Shown here one piece after another: positions 31,974 through 40,414 of a stretch of DNA of 45,955 nt. Every line of letters starts with the position of its first letter. The first letter of the stretch is position 1. Origin of the DNA: a virus; the IMG/VR virus record IMGVR_UViG_3300034024_000042, positions 1 through 45,955 of that record; one strand, given 5' to 3'. The notes beneath the pieces were generated by a model. That model searched no databases. It saw only the letters and a list, made by a program, of their open reading frames with translations, and had not been told where the DNA came from. A program made the translations under genes and the position numbers.

Positions 31974-32140
31974 AAGGTGAGATCATTGCCTTCTGCGGCA
32001 AGTCGGGGCTCGACTGGGCGCGGCTCGATCTCTCCTCGTATCTCGAAGCAATGGTTTGCCTCGATGAGGACTACAAGCCGTCCGGCGGCCGGACCGCTTC
32101 TCCGAAATTGATGAAGTTCGTCAAAGCCCACAAGGGTTGA
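31539..32140 (+). CDS. tail assembly chaperone, -1 frameshift fusion (GT-like)
   Basis: Predicted 200 aa product formed by -1 shifting at the A9 run. The downstream frame reads GSRGEPRSFVKGEIIAFCGK, SGLDWARLDLSSYLEAMV and stops at 32140. It has no good start of its own, and its order before the tape measure is that of lambda G/GT. The short and fused forms would coat the tape measure protein. Confidence 0.8.
31934..31942 (+). other. programmed -1 frameshift slippery run (A9)
   Basis: Nine adenines followed by GG, read as TCA AAA AAA AAG in frame 0. A -1 slip gives AAA AAA AAA GGA and opens the downstream chaperone frame. Confidence 0.8.
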
Positions 32141-32174
32141 TGCTCGCCGTTGGCCGCTGCTATGCGACGTCGCC

Positions 32175-32417
32175 ATGACGAAAATCATGGCAATCGTGCT
32201 CTGGATCGTGGGCGCCTTCCTACTCATGGTGTCAATCCGCACAGGTTGGCCGGCGCTCAAGATAGTGCGATCGCTCCCCGAGAGCCCGATCGCGTACGAG
32301 CTGGCCATCAATGATGTGCAGCTCGCCTCCCAACTGCTGATCGCAGGCCTGCTCGCTCTGGTCGGCGGAACGATCGTCTGGGCTATCATTGACGGCGGTA
32401 AGCCACCGCGCCCCTAG
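32175..32417 (+). CDS. small two-pass membrane protein (80 aa)
   Basis: An 80 aa protein with two hydrophobic helices (IMAIVLWIVGAFLLMVSIR and LASQLLIAGLLALVGGTIVW). A membrane protein between chaperone and tape measure genes is unusual and suggests an inserted accessory gene. The 3' end of the gene contains late element copy 6. Function unknown; superinfection exclusion is one possibility. Confidence 0.65.
   Translation: MTKIMAIVLWIVGAFLLMVSIRTGWPALKIVRSLPESPIAYELAINDVQLASQLLIAGLLALVGGTIVWAIIDGGKPPRP
32390..32403 (+). promoter_or_regulatory. repeated late element, copy 6
   Basis: TGACGGCGGTAAGC in the last codons of the small membrane gene. TA (CATACG) follows after 20 bases at 32422, and the tape measure start (TTG 32454) is 32 bases further on. 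Confidence 0.65.
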
Positions 32418-32453
32418 TCCATACGCTCAGCGCGCCCATCATCGGAGCGCGCT

Positions 32454-34814
32454 TTGCCCCAAGTCGATCCTGTAATTCTGCAGCTGAAGGCGGACGTCGC
32501 TGACTATCAGCGCGACCTCACACGGGCGCAGAGGATCACGGATGACAAGCTCGACCGCATTGGACGCGCGGGCACTGCGACCGGCGTGGCGCTGCGCAAA
32601 GGGTTCGACCTTGCCAAGGGTGCCGCCATTGGATTCGCTGCAAGCGTGGGCGTGGAAGCGATAGTCGGCGCGATAAAGACCGGCCTCGACTACGCCGCCT
32701 CGCTGGGGGAAGTCGCACAGCAGCTCGGCGTCACTACCGCAGCCTTGCAGGAATATCGCTACGCGGGCTCGCAAGCCGGCCTCTCTACTGAGGAGGTTGA
32801 TCAAGCGCTGAGCCAACTCACACGGCGCATCGGTGAAGCCGCCGAGGGCACGAAGGCTCAAGCTGAAGCGTTCAAGAAGCTCGGTATCTCAGTCAAGGAC
32901 GCCAACGGTCAGGTCCTCGATGCCGGGCGGGCCATTCCGCTGATTGCCGATGCCTTGCAGCAGATAGAAAGCCCGGCGGAGCGAGCCGCGTTGCTGATGG
33001 ATCTGTTCGGGCGCGCCGGTCAAAAGCTAGAGCCGTTGCTCGCCGGCGGGGCTGGCGCCGTGAACAACCTGCGCAACGCAGCTCATGAGCTAGGCATTGT
33101 GCTCAGCGACGAGCAAATTCAGCGCGCCGACGAGACGGCGGACAAGCTCGACTCCTTGAAACAGGTCCTCTCTGCCAAGATCGCCGGAGCAGTCGCCGAC
33201 AACACTGGGGCTGTCTTGGCGCTGGCCGATGCACTTGAACGCCTGGTCAGTTCTGCCGCGAAGGCGATCAACGCTTGGAAGGAATACCGCCTCGAAGTCG
33301 GTGTTCGCCAGCAGCAGTCAATCATCGACGGGTTTGCCACGAGTCAGGGCGCAAAGGCCGCCGCACGGCTGACCCAAGGAGCGATGCGCACCGAAATTAA
33401 CCGCATGAACAGGCCGGGTGTGGCGGTGAAGCCCGGGGAAGTGCGGACCCTCGGCGGCAAGGTCTACAACTACAAGGTCGCGCCCAACGCCACACCGACG
33501 GCGAAACTGTCCGGAGCCGATGGCTTTGGCCTGTCCTCTCGCTTCGGCGAAGGTGTGTCGGGACCTGCCGGTCGAGGCCCGGGCATTGCGGCATTGCTCG
33601 GCACGAACCCTGTTGCCGCAGTGAAGGCGGCTAACGCGCTGACCACTGAAATGCAGCGGCTCGCGGCAGATATCGCCCTGGCCCAAGCCGAACTGTCAGA
33701 CGACCTCTCAGCGCAGGCCGCGGCACGCAAACAACAGATTGATGCTGGACTCCGGGCCACGCTGGACCGGCTGAAGTCGGACGAGGACCTCACAAAAGAG
33801 CAGCGCGCTGAGTTGAGCGCGTTGGAAACGCAGCGAGCGTCTCTGGAACGGCAGGCTATTGACCAGCAGCTCTCAGAGGACCTCACGCGAGATGCCCTCG
33901 ATCAGCAGGAAAAGAGGCGTGACGCGCTCGAAGCGAACGCCCGTCTAGAGCTTGATGCCCTTGCGGCTGAGAGCGACCTGGCAGACACCCGCACCGAACG
34001 CCTCGCGATCGAGCGTCGGATCCTTGACTTGAGGCAAGAGGCTGAACGGGCGGCACTGGACGAGGCTATTGCTGCTGGTGAGATTGCGGACGCGGCAGGC
34101 GCGCGCGCCGCGCTGGCCCGCCGACAGGCGGCTGAGGGCAGCGGCCTGGAGCGTGACTTCGAAGGTCCGCTTGCTCGCTACGCGCGTGATGCCAAAGATT
34201 CGCGCGACCGCGTCGAAGAAGCCGCGGCCCGCCGCATAGCCGACCTCAACGACACGATCGCGGACACCATGGCCAAGGCGCTCGGCGTCAAGGACCCGTT
34301 CCTGCGCGACCTGCTCAAAATCTTCCTCGATCAGAACGTGTTCGGCCCGCTTGCTGAGAGCCTGTCGAGCCGTGGGGGCGGAGGTGGCGGGCTCCTTGGG
34401 GGCTTGTTCAGCGCCGTCGGCAGCCTCTTCGGTGTCGGTGGCGGTATCGGCGGTGGGCTGAGCAAGGACGGCGGCCTGACTGGTGGCTTCCTGCGCACTC
34501 GGGCTTCGGGCGGCTACGCGGGCGCGGGCCAGCTCTTGCGCATCAATGAGGGCGCTTCCCCGGGTCGCGTCGAGGGCTTCATCCCCCAGGGCTCGGGCGA
34601 GATCATCCCGCTCGGGCGGATGAACGCCATGGGGCGCGGTAGCGGCGGTGCCGGCGTCGTTCGGGTCATCATCGAAGAAGGTCCGAACTTCATGTCTACA
34701 ATCCGAGCCGAGGCGACGGGGGTGGCCATTGAGGTCACGAAGGCCACCGCCCCCCAGATCGTAAAGGGCGCGGTAGCCGAAACCTCCCGCCAGCTGGGTC
34801 GCCCCCGCATGTGA
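32454..34814 (+). CDS. tape measure protein
   Basis: A 786 aa tail-length protein. The N terminus (ILQLKADVADYQRDLTRAQR) and the hydrophobic stretch around residues 55-80 are typical. Residues 400-610 are long coiled coil (EQRAELSALETQRASLERQA), and a glycine-rich segment (RGGGGGGLLGGLFSAVGSLF) comes before the C terminus. It would set tail length and may pass into the host membrane during DNA entry. TTG start, after GGAG at some distance. The TGA stop is the first part of late element copy 7. Confidence 0.88.
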   Translation: MPQVDPVILQLKADVADYQRDLTRAQRITDDKLDRIGRAGTATGVALRKGFDLAKGAAIGFAASVGVEAIVGAIKTGLDYAASLGEVAQQLGVTTAALQEYRYAGSQAGLSTEEVDQALSQLTRRIGEAAEGTKAQAEAFKKLGISVKDANGQVLDAGRAIPLIADALQQIESPAERAALLMDLFGRAGQKLEPLLAGGAGAVNNLRNAAHELGIVLSDEQIQRADETADKLDSLKQVLSAKIAGAVADNTGAVLALADALERLVSSAAKAINAWKEYRLEVGVRQQQSIIDGFATSQGAKAAARLTQGAMRTEINRMNRPGVAVKPGEVRTLGGKVYNYKVAPNATPTAKLSGADGFGLSSRFGEGVSGPAGRGPGIAALLGTNPVAAVKAANALTTEMQRLAADIALAQAELSDDLSAQAAARKQQIDAGLRATLDRLKSDEDLTKEQRAELSALETQRASLERQAIDQQLSEDLTRDALDQQEKRRDALEANARLELDALAAESDLADTRTERLAIERRILDLRQEAERAALDEAIAAGEIADAAGARAALARRQAAEGSGLERDFEGPLARYARDAKDSRDRVEEAAARRIADLNDTIADTMAKALGVKDPFLRDLLKIFLDQNVFGPLAESLSSRGGGGGGLLGGLFSAVGSLFGVGGGIGGGLSKDGGLTGGFLRTRASGGYAGAGQLLRINEGASPGRVEGFIPQGSGEIIPLGRMNAMGRGSGGAGVVRVIIEEGPNFMSTIRAEATGVAIEVTKATAPQIVKGAVAETSRQLGRPRM

Positions 34815-34825
34815 CGGCGGTAAGC
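34812..34825 (+). promoter_or_regulatory. repeated late element, copy 7
   Basis: TGACGGCGGTAAGC, its TGA being the tape measure stop. This is the one copy with GA instead of TA at the 20-base position (34844). ATG 34857 lies 13 bases after it. Confidence 0.6.
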
Positions 34826-34856
34826 ATGGCGGGCGGTTCAAGCGATGACCGCCGCC

Positions 34857-35546
34857 ATGGCCGAGATCACCGTTCCTGATCCTGATGAGCTGCTGCTCTC
34901 ATGGCCGAAGCTTCGCACTCCCACTCAGGTCAACCGGTCGAGCTGGACCGGCAGACGAAAGGTCATTGGCTTGCCCGGCACCGAGCTTTGGACCGGCGCC
35001 TTCGCGATCGGGGATATCGCGACCGAGGAAGAGGAGCAGCCGTGGCGGGCTTTCCTGTTCGGCCTGGGCGGCCCCGCGAACTGGTTCCGCTGGCCCCTGC
35101 CTTGCAACGAACACGCCGGAGCAAAGCCCACCGTCGATACCGGGGCGGGCAATGCCTATTCGCTTCCGCTGACCGGCATGCAGGTCAGCACGCTGATCGC
35201 GAAGGCCGGTCAGTACATGACCATCCCCCTGCCTTCTGGCCACAAGCGCGCGGTCTGCCTGATGGCCGATCTGCTCACTGACAGCTCCGGCGATGCGACC
35301 GCGCAGTTTCGGCCCGCCCTGAACGAAGTGCCTGTCGCCGGCGTCACCGTCGAGACGAAGTACCCGTACATCCCGATGTCGCCGGTTGAAGATGAGTTGG
35401 GCTTGTCGGGCGCCGAGGGGGTCAGTGGCGCCGAGTTCGAGGTCGAAGAGGCTTTCGGTGCGGCGCTTGTCGGCGACACGCCTGACTACACGATTCCGAC
35501 CTTCGACGACGACAGCGGCGATTTCACTTTCGACATGGACAACTGA
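34857..35546 (+). CDS. distal-tail-like phage tail protein (229 aa)
   Basis: A 229 aa tail protein (TPTQVNRSSWTGRRKVIGLP, EEEQPWRAFLFGLGGPANWF, TLIAKAGQYMTIPLPSGHKR). It lies directly after the tape measure, where distal tail (Dit) proteins belong. Residues 160-229 are acidic. ATG 34857 matches the spacing seen after other late element copies; ATG 34845 four codons earlier is the alternative. Confidence 0.72.
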   Translation: MAEITVPDPDELLLSWPKLRTPTQVNRSSWTGRRKVIGLPGTELWTGAFAIGDIATEEEEQPWRAFLFGLGGPANWFRWPLPCNEHAGAKPTVDTGAGNAYSLPLTGMQVSTLIAKAGQYMTIPLPSGHKRAVCLMADLLTDSSGDATAQFRPALNEVPVAGVTVETKYPYIPMSPVEDELGLSGAEGVSGAEFEVEEAFGAALVGDTPDYTIPTFDDDSGDFTFDMDN

Positions 35547-35547
35547 G

Positions 35548-37422
35548 ATGGCCCAGCAAGCAATCGATTTGGGCGCAGTAGCCAATGACGGCACCGGGGA
35601 TTCCCCGCGCGATGCCGGCACCAAGATCAACGACAACTTTACCGAGCTTTACGGTCAGAAGGCCCCGCTGGCCTCGCCTGCCTTCACTGGAAATCCGACC
35701 GCGCCAACCCAGACCGCGGGTAACAACAGTACGCGCCTAGCTACCACGGCGTTCGTCGCGGCTGCGCTGGCTGGACTGGGCGGCGGGGCCAGTTCTGTTG
35801 CAGCGACCCGCACTGCGCTGGCCGCAATCGCCTCGCCATCTGGTTCGATGTATCTCGCCGAGAGCGGCCGCGAAGGCTGGTTCACCTGGTCAAGTTCCAA
35901 CAACTCGGCCAACGTCACAGCCGATGCGGCACAAGGCATCTACGTGCCGCCCGCAAGTGCGACATCGGGCGCAAGCGGCGCGTGGGTGCGCAAGTTCCCC
36001 GCCGGGATAGCGTTTGCGGAGTGGTTCGGCGTCGATCCCACCGTGACTGCGAACCACGACGTTGCGATCAATGCGGCGTTGGCGCTCGCAGCGGTGAGCG
36101 TCCTGATGCTGCCTTCGGGCACGATCACGACCGGCGCGGTTGTCGTGGTGCCCTCCTACAAGTCGCTGGTCGGTGTCGCGCGCGACAGCACGATACTCAA
36201 GGGCCGCACCGGCGTTTTCACGGGCCTCGCGACGTTCCCCACCAATGCGATCGTCTGCACTGCCGACGGCGCAATCAACCCGCGCGTGCAGCGCCTTACC
36301 GTCGATGTCAGCAAGCTAGGCCTAGGTGCCAGTCAGAAGTGCAACGGCGTCGTCATGCGCTCGGCGCAGGGCTTCGTGGTTGAAGATTGCGCGGCTCTCA
36401 ACGTCACCAACTACGCTTTTTGGGCGATGGAGGAAGCGGGCGGATCGATGCGCCCGAACGGCGTGTTCCGCCGCGTCAAAGCGACCAACTTCAATGTTGG
36501 CTTCGAATGCAGCCATGCCGATGGCGTGCTGTGGGATGGAATGGAGTTTTCGTCGGGTGACGGGGACATCGCCTGCGAGGCAGTTTATCACCCGCTCGCG
36601 GGTAGCCGCAATGTCACTTATAGGAACGGCAAGGGCACCGTAGCTGTGGGCGGCATTATCGTGGTCGTCAGCGACTCCGCCGGCTACGCCATGACCAATA
36701 TCCGCTTCATCAACTGTGATGGAACGGTTGAAGGCGACTACGATGCGTTCAGCATCAACAAGACCCTCGGCGGTAGCATAGATGTTGTGTTCGAGGACTG
36801 CGAGCTCGTCAGTTTGGTGGGCGCAGGCGGAACAGTCACCGCAGGAACCACGCTGCGCACCCGTGGCGGGTCGATCCAAGGCAAGCTGATCGGCGTTTCC
36901 GTCTACGGCACGATGGAAATGGACGACAGCCCGACCATTAACGTGCCTGCGGGCGTCGGCTTGACGGGCGTAGCGATCAACAATGCTGGCGGCACATTCC
37001 GAATGCGGAGCGGAACGATCAACCTGACCGGGCCCGCCGTGAACTATGTTGCCAGTACTGTTGCGAACAGTATCACCGACATCTCACGGCATGTGAATGT
37101 GCCGGGTGTTACCAACGGCATCCGTATTTCTAACACATCTGGCTCGCAAGACCTGTTCACCGAGGATCAGGATCGCATCTGCCTACTGTCGGCAGGTTAC
37201 GCCCAATCGGCCTTGCTGCATCCCGACAGCACGATCTGCATGCCGGTCGGCACCCAAATCCGGATTGTCGCCGGCGACACCTACACCAAGACAATTGATC
37301 CCCAGGGGGCCACCACCATCAACGGGAGCACCTCCTCACTGACCATGACCGGTCTCGGCAAGCAGGCGCTGCTGGTGAAGACTGCCGCCAGTGCGTGGGT
37401 CTCGGCGGGAGACGCGGCGTGA
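35548..37422 (+). CDS. tailspike/tail fibre with beta-helix domain
   Basis: A 624 aa protein. Residues 1-75 are a tail-fibre attachment segment (GTKINDNFTELYGQKAPLAS, ATTAFVAAALAGLGGG). Residues 165-540 look like a right-handed beta-helix as in phage depolymerases (PSYKSLVGVARDSTILKGRT, VVEDCAALNVTNYAFWAMEE, VTYRNGKGTVAVGGIIVVVS). It probably binds or cuts surface polysaccharide and sets host range. It begins one base after the upstream stop. Confidence 0.8.
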   Translation: MAQQAIDLGAVANDGTGDSPRDAGTKINDNFTELYGQKAPLASPAFTGNPTAPTQTAGNNSTRLATTAFVAAALAGLGGGASSVAATRTALAAIASPSGSMYLAESGREGWFTWSSSNNSANVTADAAQGIYVPPASATSGASGAWVRKFPAGIAFAEWFGVDPTVTANHDVAINAALALAAVSVLMLPSGTITTGAVVVVPSYKSLVGVARDSTILKGRTGVFTGLATFPTNAIVCTADGAINPRVQRLTVDVSKLGLGASQKCNGVVMRSAQGFVVEDCAALNVTNYAFWAMEEAGGSMRPNGVFRRVKATNFNVGFECSHADGVLWDGMEFSSGDGDIACEAVYHPLAGSRNVTYRNGKGTVAVGGIIVVVSDSAGYAMTNIRFINCDGTVEGDYDAFSINKTLGGSIDVVFEDCELVSLVGAGGTVTAGTTLRTRGGSIQGKLIGVSVYGTMEMDDSPTINVPAGVGLTGVAINNAGGTFRMRSGTINLTGPAVNYVASTVANSITDISRHVNVPGVTNGIRISNTSGSQDLFTEDQDRICLLSAGYAQSALLHPDSTICMPVGTQIRIVAGDTYTKTIDPQGATTINGSTSSLTMTGLGKQALLVKTAASAWVSAGDAA

Positions 37423-37426
37423 CCCG

Positions 37427-37440
37427 CGACGGCGGTAACG
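37427..37440 (+). promoter_or_regulatory. repeated late element, copy 8
   Basis: CGACGGCGGTAACG (first base C). TA (TAGTCC) follows after 20 bases at 37459, and the next ATG (37471) 12 bases later. Confidence 0.7.
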
Positions 37441-37470
37441 TTCGACGGTAGCCATCCTTAGTCCGGCGGG

Positions 37471-38133
37471 ATGCCGCTTCCTGACGCAACGCACGCAGCA
37501 GCGCTCGATGCGGAAGTCATCAAGCCGGTCTGGTTCGTCTATCTCGACTTTCTGGACGATGAGGTTCGCGCGAACACATCGGGCGCCAACGTCACCCCGA
37601 CGGGGACCGGTGACGCCGACCTCGACGGCCACCAGTTTGACGGCATTACCGCGGCTTTCGTGGACGTCTCTTCGGTCAAGGTGGGCGAAGGGGGCTCGGA
37701 CAGCGTGACCGCCCGCCTGTCGGGGATTCGCGGCCTCGACGATGACATGCTCGACCAGATCAACGATCCGGCGAACTGGCGCGGCCGGGACGCTCGGCTG
37801 TGGCGGATCGTTCGTAATGCATCGAACGTGCAGCAAGGCGGCTTCCACGCCTATTACACCGGCAAGATGACCGGCCTGCGCCATGCGGGCACAGCCGATG
37901 AGCAAACGATCGCCGTCACGATCGAGAGCTATCTCGCGGTGTTCTCGGAAGCCTCGAACCGCAGCTATCTCGACCAGTCTCGGTACGATTCAGGCGACGA
38001 GAGCGCGCGGGCGACGATCGCCATAGCGAACGGCAATTATACGGGTGCGCCGACCGGGAGTGGTGGTGGCGGTGGCGGCGCCAACTTCGGCGGCGGCGGA
38101 CGCACCCCAGACATCCGGAACCTTGAGCTGTGA
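37471..38133 (+). CDS. baseplate hub-region protein, DUF2163-like (220 aa)
   Basis: A 220 aa protein (VIKPVWFVYLDFLDDEVRAN, FVDVSSVKVGEGGSDSVTAR, DDDMLDQINDPANWRGRDAR, LAVFSEASNRSYLDQSRYDS) with a glycine-rich C terminus. Its place before an NlpC/P60-like peptidase and the tip protein matches the GTA-like tail cassette. Start 12 bases after the TA of late element copy 8. Confidence 0.7.
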   Translation: MPLPDATHAAALDAEVIKPVWFVYLDFLDDEVRANTSGANVTPTGTGDADLDGHQFDGITAAFVDVSSVKVGEGGSDSVTARLSGIRGLDDDMLDQINDPANWRGRDARLWRIVRNASNVQQGGFHAYYTGKMTGLRHAGTADEQTIAVTIESYLAVFSEASNRSYLDQSRYDSGDESARATIAIANGNYTGAPTGSGGGGGGANFGGGGRTPDIRNLEL

Positions 38134-38531
38134 GCCGGCTCCCCAACTGGGAAGAGCGGCTGAGCGGGTTCATTGTCGCCAATCGCGACCGCCCCTTCGA
38201 ATGGGGCCGCTGGGATTGCGCGCTCTATGCCTTTGCTGCGGCGGCGGAGATCACAGGTGAGGACCGCGCCGCGGAGTTTCGTGGGCAGTACGATAGCCGT
38301 GCCGGGTCGGCCGAGACCTTGCGCGCGCAGGGCAAGGGAACGCTGCTCAAGACGATCGACAGCAAGTACGAGCGCCGCCCGGTCGGCAAGGCGCGCCGCG
38401 GGGATCTCGTCTGGCACAAGGGCGCGGTGGGCGTCTGCATCGGGGGAGCCGGGCTGTTCGTCGGCCAGGGCGAGCGCGAGGGGCTGATCACTGTCCCCCG
38501 GGCCGAATTGACTAAAGCTTGGACGGTCTGA
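38130..38531 (+). CDS. DUF6950/NlpC-P60-like tail peptidase
   Basis: A 133 aa protein with a probable catalytic cysteine in RWDCALYAFAAAAEITG and the later beta segment RRGDLVWHKGAVGVCIGGAG. Such proteins cut peptidoglycan crosslinks at the tail tip during infection. A histidine in LVWHKGA may belong to the active site. GTG start overlapping the previous stop. Confidence 0.8.
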   Translation: MSRLPNWEERLSGFIVANRDRPFEWGRWDCALYAFAAAAEITGEDRAAEFRGQYDSRAGSAETLRAQGKGTLLKTIDSKYERRPVGKARRGDLVWHKGAVGVCIGGAGLFVGQGEREGLITVPRAELTKAWTV

Positions 38532-38532
38532 G

Positions 38533-40374
38533 ATGGGAAAGATCGTCAAGTCGGTCCTGAAATTCGCTGCGGTCGCGGTGAACTTCATCCCGGGCATCGG
38601 GCAGATCGCTTCCCTCGCGATCACCGCTGCGCTCACCATCGGCGCGTCGCTGATCAAGACCGGTAAGACCAAATCCCCCGCAGCGAGCCCGGAGGCGTTC
38701 AACCGCTTACGCGCCAACATTGATCCCCGCGCGCCTCGCAAGATCGTGGTCGGCGATACCGCTCTGGCAACCGATATCCGCGACGAGGAATTCACCGACA
38801 GCCAGGGATACTTCCACCGCTTCATCGTGTGCGCGAGCCACAAGGTTCAGTCGATCGACGAAATCTGGTTCGACGATAAGCTGGCGTGGAGCCTGTCAGG
38901 CGGCGTCGCGAGCGACTTCTCAGGCTATCTCACGGTCGCGACACGTACCGAGGGCAGCGCGGCCAACGCCATCAACATCTCGTCGCGCATGGGTACGAGC
39001 CGCCGATATACCGGCCTCGCGTACGTCCACCTCAAGTATAAGCTCTCCGGCAACGACAAGAAAACCGACAGCCCCTTCGCCCAGTCCATCACCACGCGCA
39101 TTACGATCCGCGGGAAAGCTGCCTTCCTGCCCGACCCGCGCGACCCGGCGCAGGACATGGCCGATCAATCGACGTGGGTGTGGGACGCGGACGCCTGCCG
39201 CAACCCGGCGCTGGCGCTGCTGTTCTACCTGCTGGGGTGGCAGATCAATGGAGAGCTAGCCGTCGGAAAGGGCATCCCGCCCGACCGGATCGACCTTGAG
39301 AGCTTCGAAATCGCCGCCAACATTTGCGACGAGGACGTATCGACCGGCAGCGGCACCGAGCCGCGTTATCGCTGCGATGGCATCTGGTCGGAAGGCGACA
39401 GCCCCACGACCGTGATCGACATGCTCAAGGCGACAATGAACGCCGACCTCGACGATGTCGGCGGTAAGCTGCGCCTGACGATCTTCCACGACGACCTCGC
39501 CACGCCGGAAGCTGACTTTACCGACGACGACATCATCGACGGCTTCGAGTGGCAGCCGGTCCCCGATCTCGACCAGACTTTCAACGTGGTGCGGGGCTCG
39601 TACACGGATCCCAGCAACACCAGCCTTTACCAGCTCGTCGACTACCCCGAGCAGCGCTCCGACAGCGACGACGGCATTGACCGCATCTTCACGCTCGACC
39701 TGCCGATGGTGCAGTCGCCCTACCAGGCGCAGCGCCTGGCATACCTGCGCAAGCAGCGGCAGAAGTATGGCGGCGTGTTCAGCGCCGAGTATCAGGCGAC
39801 GGCATGGAAGGTCCAAAAGAACAGCGTCATCCGCCAGACCTTCACGCAGACCGGTTTCGTGCAGAAGCTCTTCCGGGTGGCCGAGATGGAAATCCGGCAG
39901 GACGGCGTCGTTCCTCTGATGCTTCGCGAGGAGAACGCGGCAATCTACGCCCACCCAACCTTAGGCGCGCCGCTCGCGCCAATCGCGACGACCCCTTTCG
40001 ACCCCACCCTCGACCCGATCATACAGGCCTTCAACAGCGCCGCGGCCACGCTGATCAGTATGTCGATCGCATTCCCTCTCACCAGCGACGATGATCAGGT
40101 CAATGTCGCGGCCTTCACTGGCGTCACCAATGACGGGCGGACGATCGCCTTTCCGGCTGGCGTGGTGAGCGGTCTCCTGGCGAGCACGTTCTACGGCGTA
40201 TTCTACGATGGGAGTGCGTACTCTGCGGTCGCGACGCCCGCGACAGCTCAGTTCGCGAACCCCGCGCTAGTTTTCCTTGGATGGCAGGCCACCTCCAGCG
40301 GCGGCACCTTCCCCGCTTACACTCCTCCGCCGAATGGCTACGGCGGATACGGCGGCCAGTACATGGAGCCTTGA
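38533..40374 (+). CDS. tail tip/host specificity protein (J-like)
   Basis: A 613 aa protein. A hydrophobic N-terminal region (AAVAVNFIPGIGQIASLAIT) is followed by a domain like phage tail tip J proteins (ASPEAFNRLRANIDPRAPRK IVVGD, GDSPTTVIDMLKATMNADLD). The end is Gly/Tyr-rich (PPPNGYGGYGGQYMEP). It would assemble on the hub and contact the host. Its TGA stop belongs to late element copy 9. Confidence 0.82.
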   Translation: MGKIVKSVLKFAAVAVNFIPGIGQIASLAITAALTIGASLIKTGKTKSPAASPEAFNRLRANIDPRAPRKIVVGDTALATDIRDEEFTDSQGYFHRFIVCASHKVQSIDEIWFDDKLAWSLSGGVASDFSGYLTVATRTEGSAANAINISSRMGTSRRYTGLAYVHLKYKLSGNDKKTDSPFAQSITTRITIRGKAAFLPDPRDPAQDMADQSTWVWDADACRNPALALLFYLLGWQINGELAVGKGIPPDRIDLESFEIAANICDEDVSTGSGTEPRYRCDGIWSEGDSPTTVIDMLKATMNADLDDVGGKLRLTIFHDDLATPEADFTDDDIIDGFEWQPVPDLDQTFNVVRGSYTDPSNTSLYQLVDYPEQRSDSDDGIDRIFTLDLPMVQSPYQAQRLAYLRKQRQKYGGVFSAEYQATAWKVQKNSVIRQTFTQTGFVQKLFRVAEMEIRQDGVVPLMLREENAAIYAHPTLGAPLAPIATTPFDPTLDPIIQAFNSAAATLISMSIAFPLTSDDDQVNVAAFTGVTNDGRTIAFPAGVVSGLLASTFYGVFYDGSAYSAVATPATAQFANPALVFLGWQATSSGGTFPAYTPPPNGYGGYGGQYMEP

Positions 40375-40385
40375 CGGCGGTAAGA
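40372..40385 (+). promoter_or_regulatory. repeated late element, copy 9
   Basis: TGACGGCGGTAAGA, its TGA being the tail tip stop. TA (TAGCGA) follows after 20 bases at 40404 and ATG 40415 lies 11 bases further on. A degenerate second GGCGGCGGTAGCG overlaps the TA region. Confidence 0.7.
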
Positions 40386-40414
40386 TTGGCGCGCGGGCGG
40401 CGGTAGCGAACCGC

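Noticed and set aside
35386-35547. Longer start for the tailspike gene
   Set aside because: It would overlap the whole end of the tail protein gene in another frame; ATG 35548 begins the typical fibre N terminus directly after the upstream stop.
39464-39477. GTCGGCGGTAAGCT resembling the late element
   Set aside because: It matches only the GGCGGTAA part, lies in the middle of the tail tip gene, has no gene start nearby and fits ordinary codons for Gly-Gly-Lys.
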